In this document: positions 62,497-64,000 of the stretch, piece by piece
Layout: each line of letters opens with the position of its first letter
Position numbering within the stretch: the stretch's first letter is position 1
Assembly (NCBI RefSeq): GCF_009746585.1
Contig: NZ_WRPO01000014.1
Span: forward strand, 1-64,000
Origin: Novosphingobium aquimarinum
Lineage (GTDB): Bacteria; Pseudomonadota; Alphaproteobacteria; Sphingomonadales; Sphingomonadaceae
Direction: 5' to 3'
Length of the DNA stretch: 64,000 nucleotides
The notes under the pieces: generated by a model
What the model was told of the DNA's origin: nothing
Database searches by the model: none
Seen by the model: the letters and a program-made list of their open reading frames with translations, nothing else
Translations under genes and position numbers: made by a program

Positions 62497-63261
62497 ATGT
62501 TCGATCTGCACGGAATGACGGCGCTGGTAACCGGCGCTTCGGGCGGGATCGGCTCGTCGATCGCGCGCGCGCTGGCGGCGCAAGGGGCACGGCTCGCGGT
62601 TTCGGGCTCCAACCAGGCCAAGCTGCGCGCCTTTCGCGACGAGCTCGACGAGCATTCGCCGCAGCATGTCCAGGAAGTCGATCACGTCGCCATCGCATGC
62701 GATTTGTCGAACGAGGACGAGGTCGAAAAGCTCGTCCCCGCCGCGATCGATTCGCTCGGCAAGATCGACATCCTCGTCAACAATGCCGGCATCACCCGCG
62801 ACAATCTGGCGATGCGGATGAAGGACGAGGAATGGGACGCGGTGATTCGCGTAAACCTCGAATCCGCGTTCCGGCTGATGCGCGCGGCGACCAAGCCGAT
62901 GATGAAGGCCCGCTTCGGCCGCATCGTCAACGTGACTTCGGTGGTCGGCACCACCGGCAATCCGGGGCAGGCGAATTACTGTGCGGCCAAGGGCGGCATC
63001 ACTGCCATGTCGAAGAGCCTGGCGCAGGAACTGGCGACGCGCGGGATCACGGTGAACTGCGTCGCGCCCGGCTTCATCCGCACCGCGATGACCGACGTCC
63101 TGCCCGATGCGCAGAAGGAGGCGCTCAACGCGCGCATCCCGATGGGTCGCATGGGCGAGGGCGACGAGATCGCCTCGGCGGTGGTCTATCTTGCCTCGAA
63201 AGAGGCGGGCTACGTCACGGGGCAGACGATCCACGTCAACGGCGGGATGGTCATGATCTGA
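62497..63261 (+). CDS. fabG: 3-oxoacyl-ACP reductase
   Basis: A 254-residue short-chain dehydrogenase. TGASGGIGSSIARAL binds NADPH, VNNAGITRDNL is the structural motif, and the catalytic Ser and Tyr lie in VTSVVGTTG and NYCAAKGG. The C-terminus has GFIRTAMTDVL and YVTGQTIHVNGGMVM. It reduces 3-ketoacyl-ACP in fatty acid synthesis; the fabD-fabG pairing supports that over other SDR roles. Confidence 0.93.
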   Translation: MFDLHGMTALVTGASGGIGSSIARALAAQGARLAVSGSNQAKLRAFRDELDEHSPQHVQEVDHVAIACDLSNEDEVEKLVPAAIDSLGKIDILVNNAGITRDNLAMRMKDEEWDAVIRVNLESAFRLMRAATKPMMKARFGRIVNVTSVVGTTGNPGQANYCAAKGGITAMSKSLAQELATRGITVNCVAPGFIRTAMTDVLPDAQKEALNARIPMGRMGEGDEIASAVVYLASKEAGYVTGQTIHVNGGMVMI

Positions 63262-63434
63262 GCTGCCGGGGCCGGGGCATCGCGCGACCGTGGAAAACTC
63301 GCGTTATGTGCCTCCCTTATCCCCGGATTTCGGCGCTTTGCCGGACTCTTCACTTGCCGGGGGGCTTCGCAACGCTAGAGAAGATGGTCCGTCGTTGACG
63401 ACCCATTTGGCCGACAAGGGGACCAGAGGCTAAC

Positions 63435-64000
63435 ATGAAGGCCACAATCGAACGTTCCACCCTGCTGCGTTGCCTTTCCCACGTGCAGTCCGTCGTCGAG
63501 CGCCGCAACACCATCCCGATCCTCTCGAACGTTTTGATCGAGGCGGCTTCGGGTGGCGCGCTCAAAATCATGGCGACCGACCTCGATCTGCAGGTGATCG
63601 AGACGCTGTCTGCCGTCACGGTCGAGACGCCCGGCGCGATCACCGTTTCGGCGCACTTGCTGTTCGACATCGCGCGCAAGCTGCCCGAGGGTAGCCAGGT
63701 CAGCCTGGATGCGTCCGAGAATCGGATGCTGGTGAAGGCGGGGCGCAGCCGCTTCCAGCTGCCGACGCTGCCGCGCGACGACTTCCCGATGATCGCCGAG
63801 GGCGACTTGCCGACCAGCTTCGAGGTCCCGGCGGCCACTCTGGCGCAGCTCATCGACCGCACGCGCTTCGCGATCTCGACCGAAGAGACGCGCTACTACC
63901 TCAACGGCATTTTCCTCCACGTCACCGATGACGAACTGAAGGCTGCGGCCACCGACGGCCACCGGCTCGCGCGCTTCACGATCAAGAAGCCCGAGGGTGC
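63435..64000 (+). CDS. dnaN: DNA polymerase III beta clamp, partial
   Basis: The first 188 residues of the sliding clamp, running off the window end. MKATIERSTLLRCLSHVQSV, RRNTIPILSNVLIEA, ATDLDLQVIE, and LPRDDFPMIAEG cover clamp domain 1; domain 2 begins with RTRFAISTEETRYYLNG and ATDGHRLA. ATG 63435 is the start. It is preceded by 173 bases without a clear gene. Confidence 0.93.
   Translation, partial: MKATIERSTLLRCLSHVQSVVERRNTIPILSNVLIEAASGGALKIMATDLDLQVIETLSAVTVETPGAITVSAHLLFDIARKLPEGSQVSLDASENRMLVKAGRSRFQLPTLPRDDFPMIAEGDLPTSFEVPAATLAQLIDRTRFAISTEETRYYLNGIFLHVTDDELKAAATDGHRLARFTIKKPEG

Overview
The window comes from a GC-rich alphaproteobacterium, most likely of the order Sphingomonadales. 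The evidence is the gene order (ydbH-ynbE-ydbL; a separate F0 operon atpI-B-E-b'-b; aroA-cmk-rpsA; ffh-rpsP-rimM-trmD-rplS; rpsF-rpsR-rplI), a FYDLN-acid protein, a Gly-rich Ffh tail, acidic tails on S16 and L9, many secreted M1/M2/S9 peptidases, and two kinds of dispersed hairpin repeat. Genus cannot be set from this sequence alone.

Region 1, about 1-20,957, is the right part of an integrated genomic island (ICE-like). Its tyrosine integrase (19,528-20,769) lies beside a radC gene cut off just after its HNHP motif, so the right junction is inside radC and the left junction lies outside the window. The backbone is a strawberry-notch-type methylase/helicase (cut at a perfect 38-bp palindrome), small orphan proteins, a ParB-like protein, a PP-loop (PAPS-reductase-like) protein and an ArdC-type antirestriction protein. 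Three of these genes share a conserved 5' leader. A 4.6-kb RIT element (three overlapping tyrosine recombinases plus two cargo genes, 37-bp terminal inverted repeats) has split ardC right after its HELGH metal motif. Next comes a defence operon on the plus strand (13,158-19,031): AbiEi antitoxin, AbiEii toxin, SIR2 protein, HerA ATPase and a DEDDh exonuclease, joined by overlaps or a 23-bp gap and preceded by a promoter overlapped by an inverted repeat. A secreted SNase-like nuclease and the integrase close the island.

Region 2, about 20,958-64,000, is chromosomal core. It holds the YdbH/YnbE/YdbL lipid-transport set, the F0 ATP synthase operon, gloB, the aroA-cmk-rpsA cluster, tRNA-Ala(GGC), the ffh to rplS translation operon, an S9 peptidase, asd, a FitAB/VapBC-type toxin-antitoxin pair, GFA and hydrolase genes, an M2 dipeptidyl carboxypeptidase, an encapsulated-ferritin homologue, a TonB-like protein, a GT-C-like membrane protein, amn, a beta-lactamase-fold hydrolase, a CDP-alcohol phosphatidyltransferase, rpsF-rpsR-rplI, an M1 aminopeptidase, flagellin, a DUF808 protein, a Mur ligase with a divergent LD-carboxypeptidase (probable peptidoglycan recycling), fabD-fabG and the start of dnaN.

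The best candidate for a less-described system is the AbiE / SIR2-HerA / exonuclease operon. The RIT element with cargo and the three-copy leader RNA candidate come next. No stretch longer than 300 bases lacks a gene.
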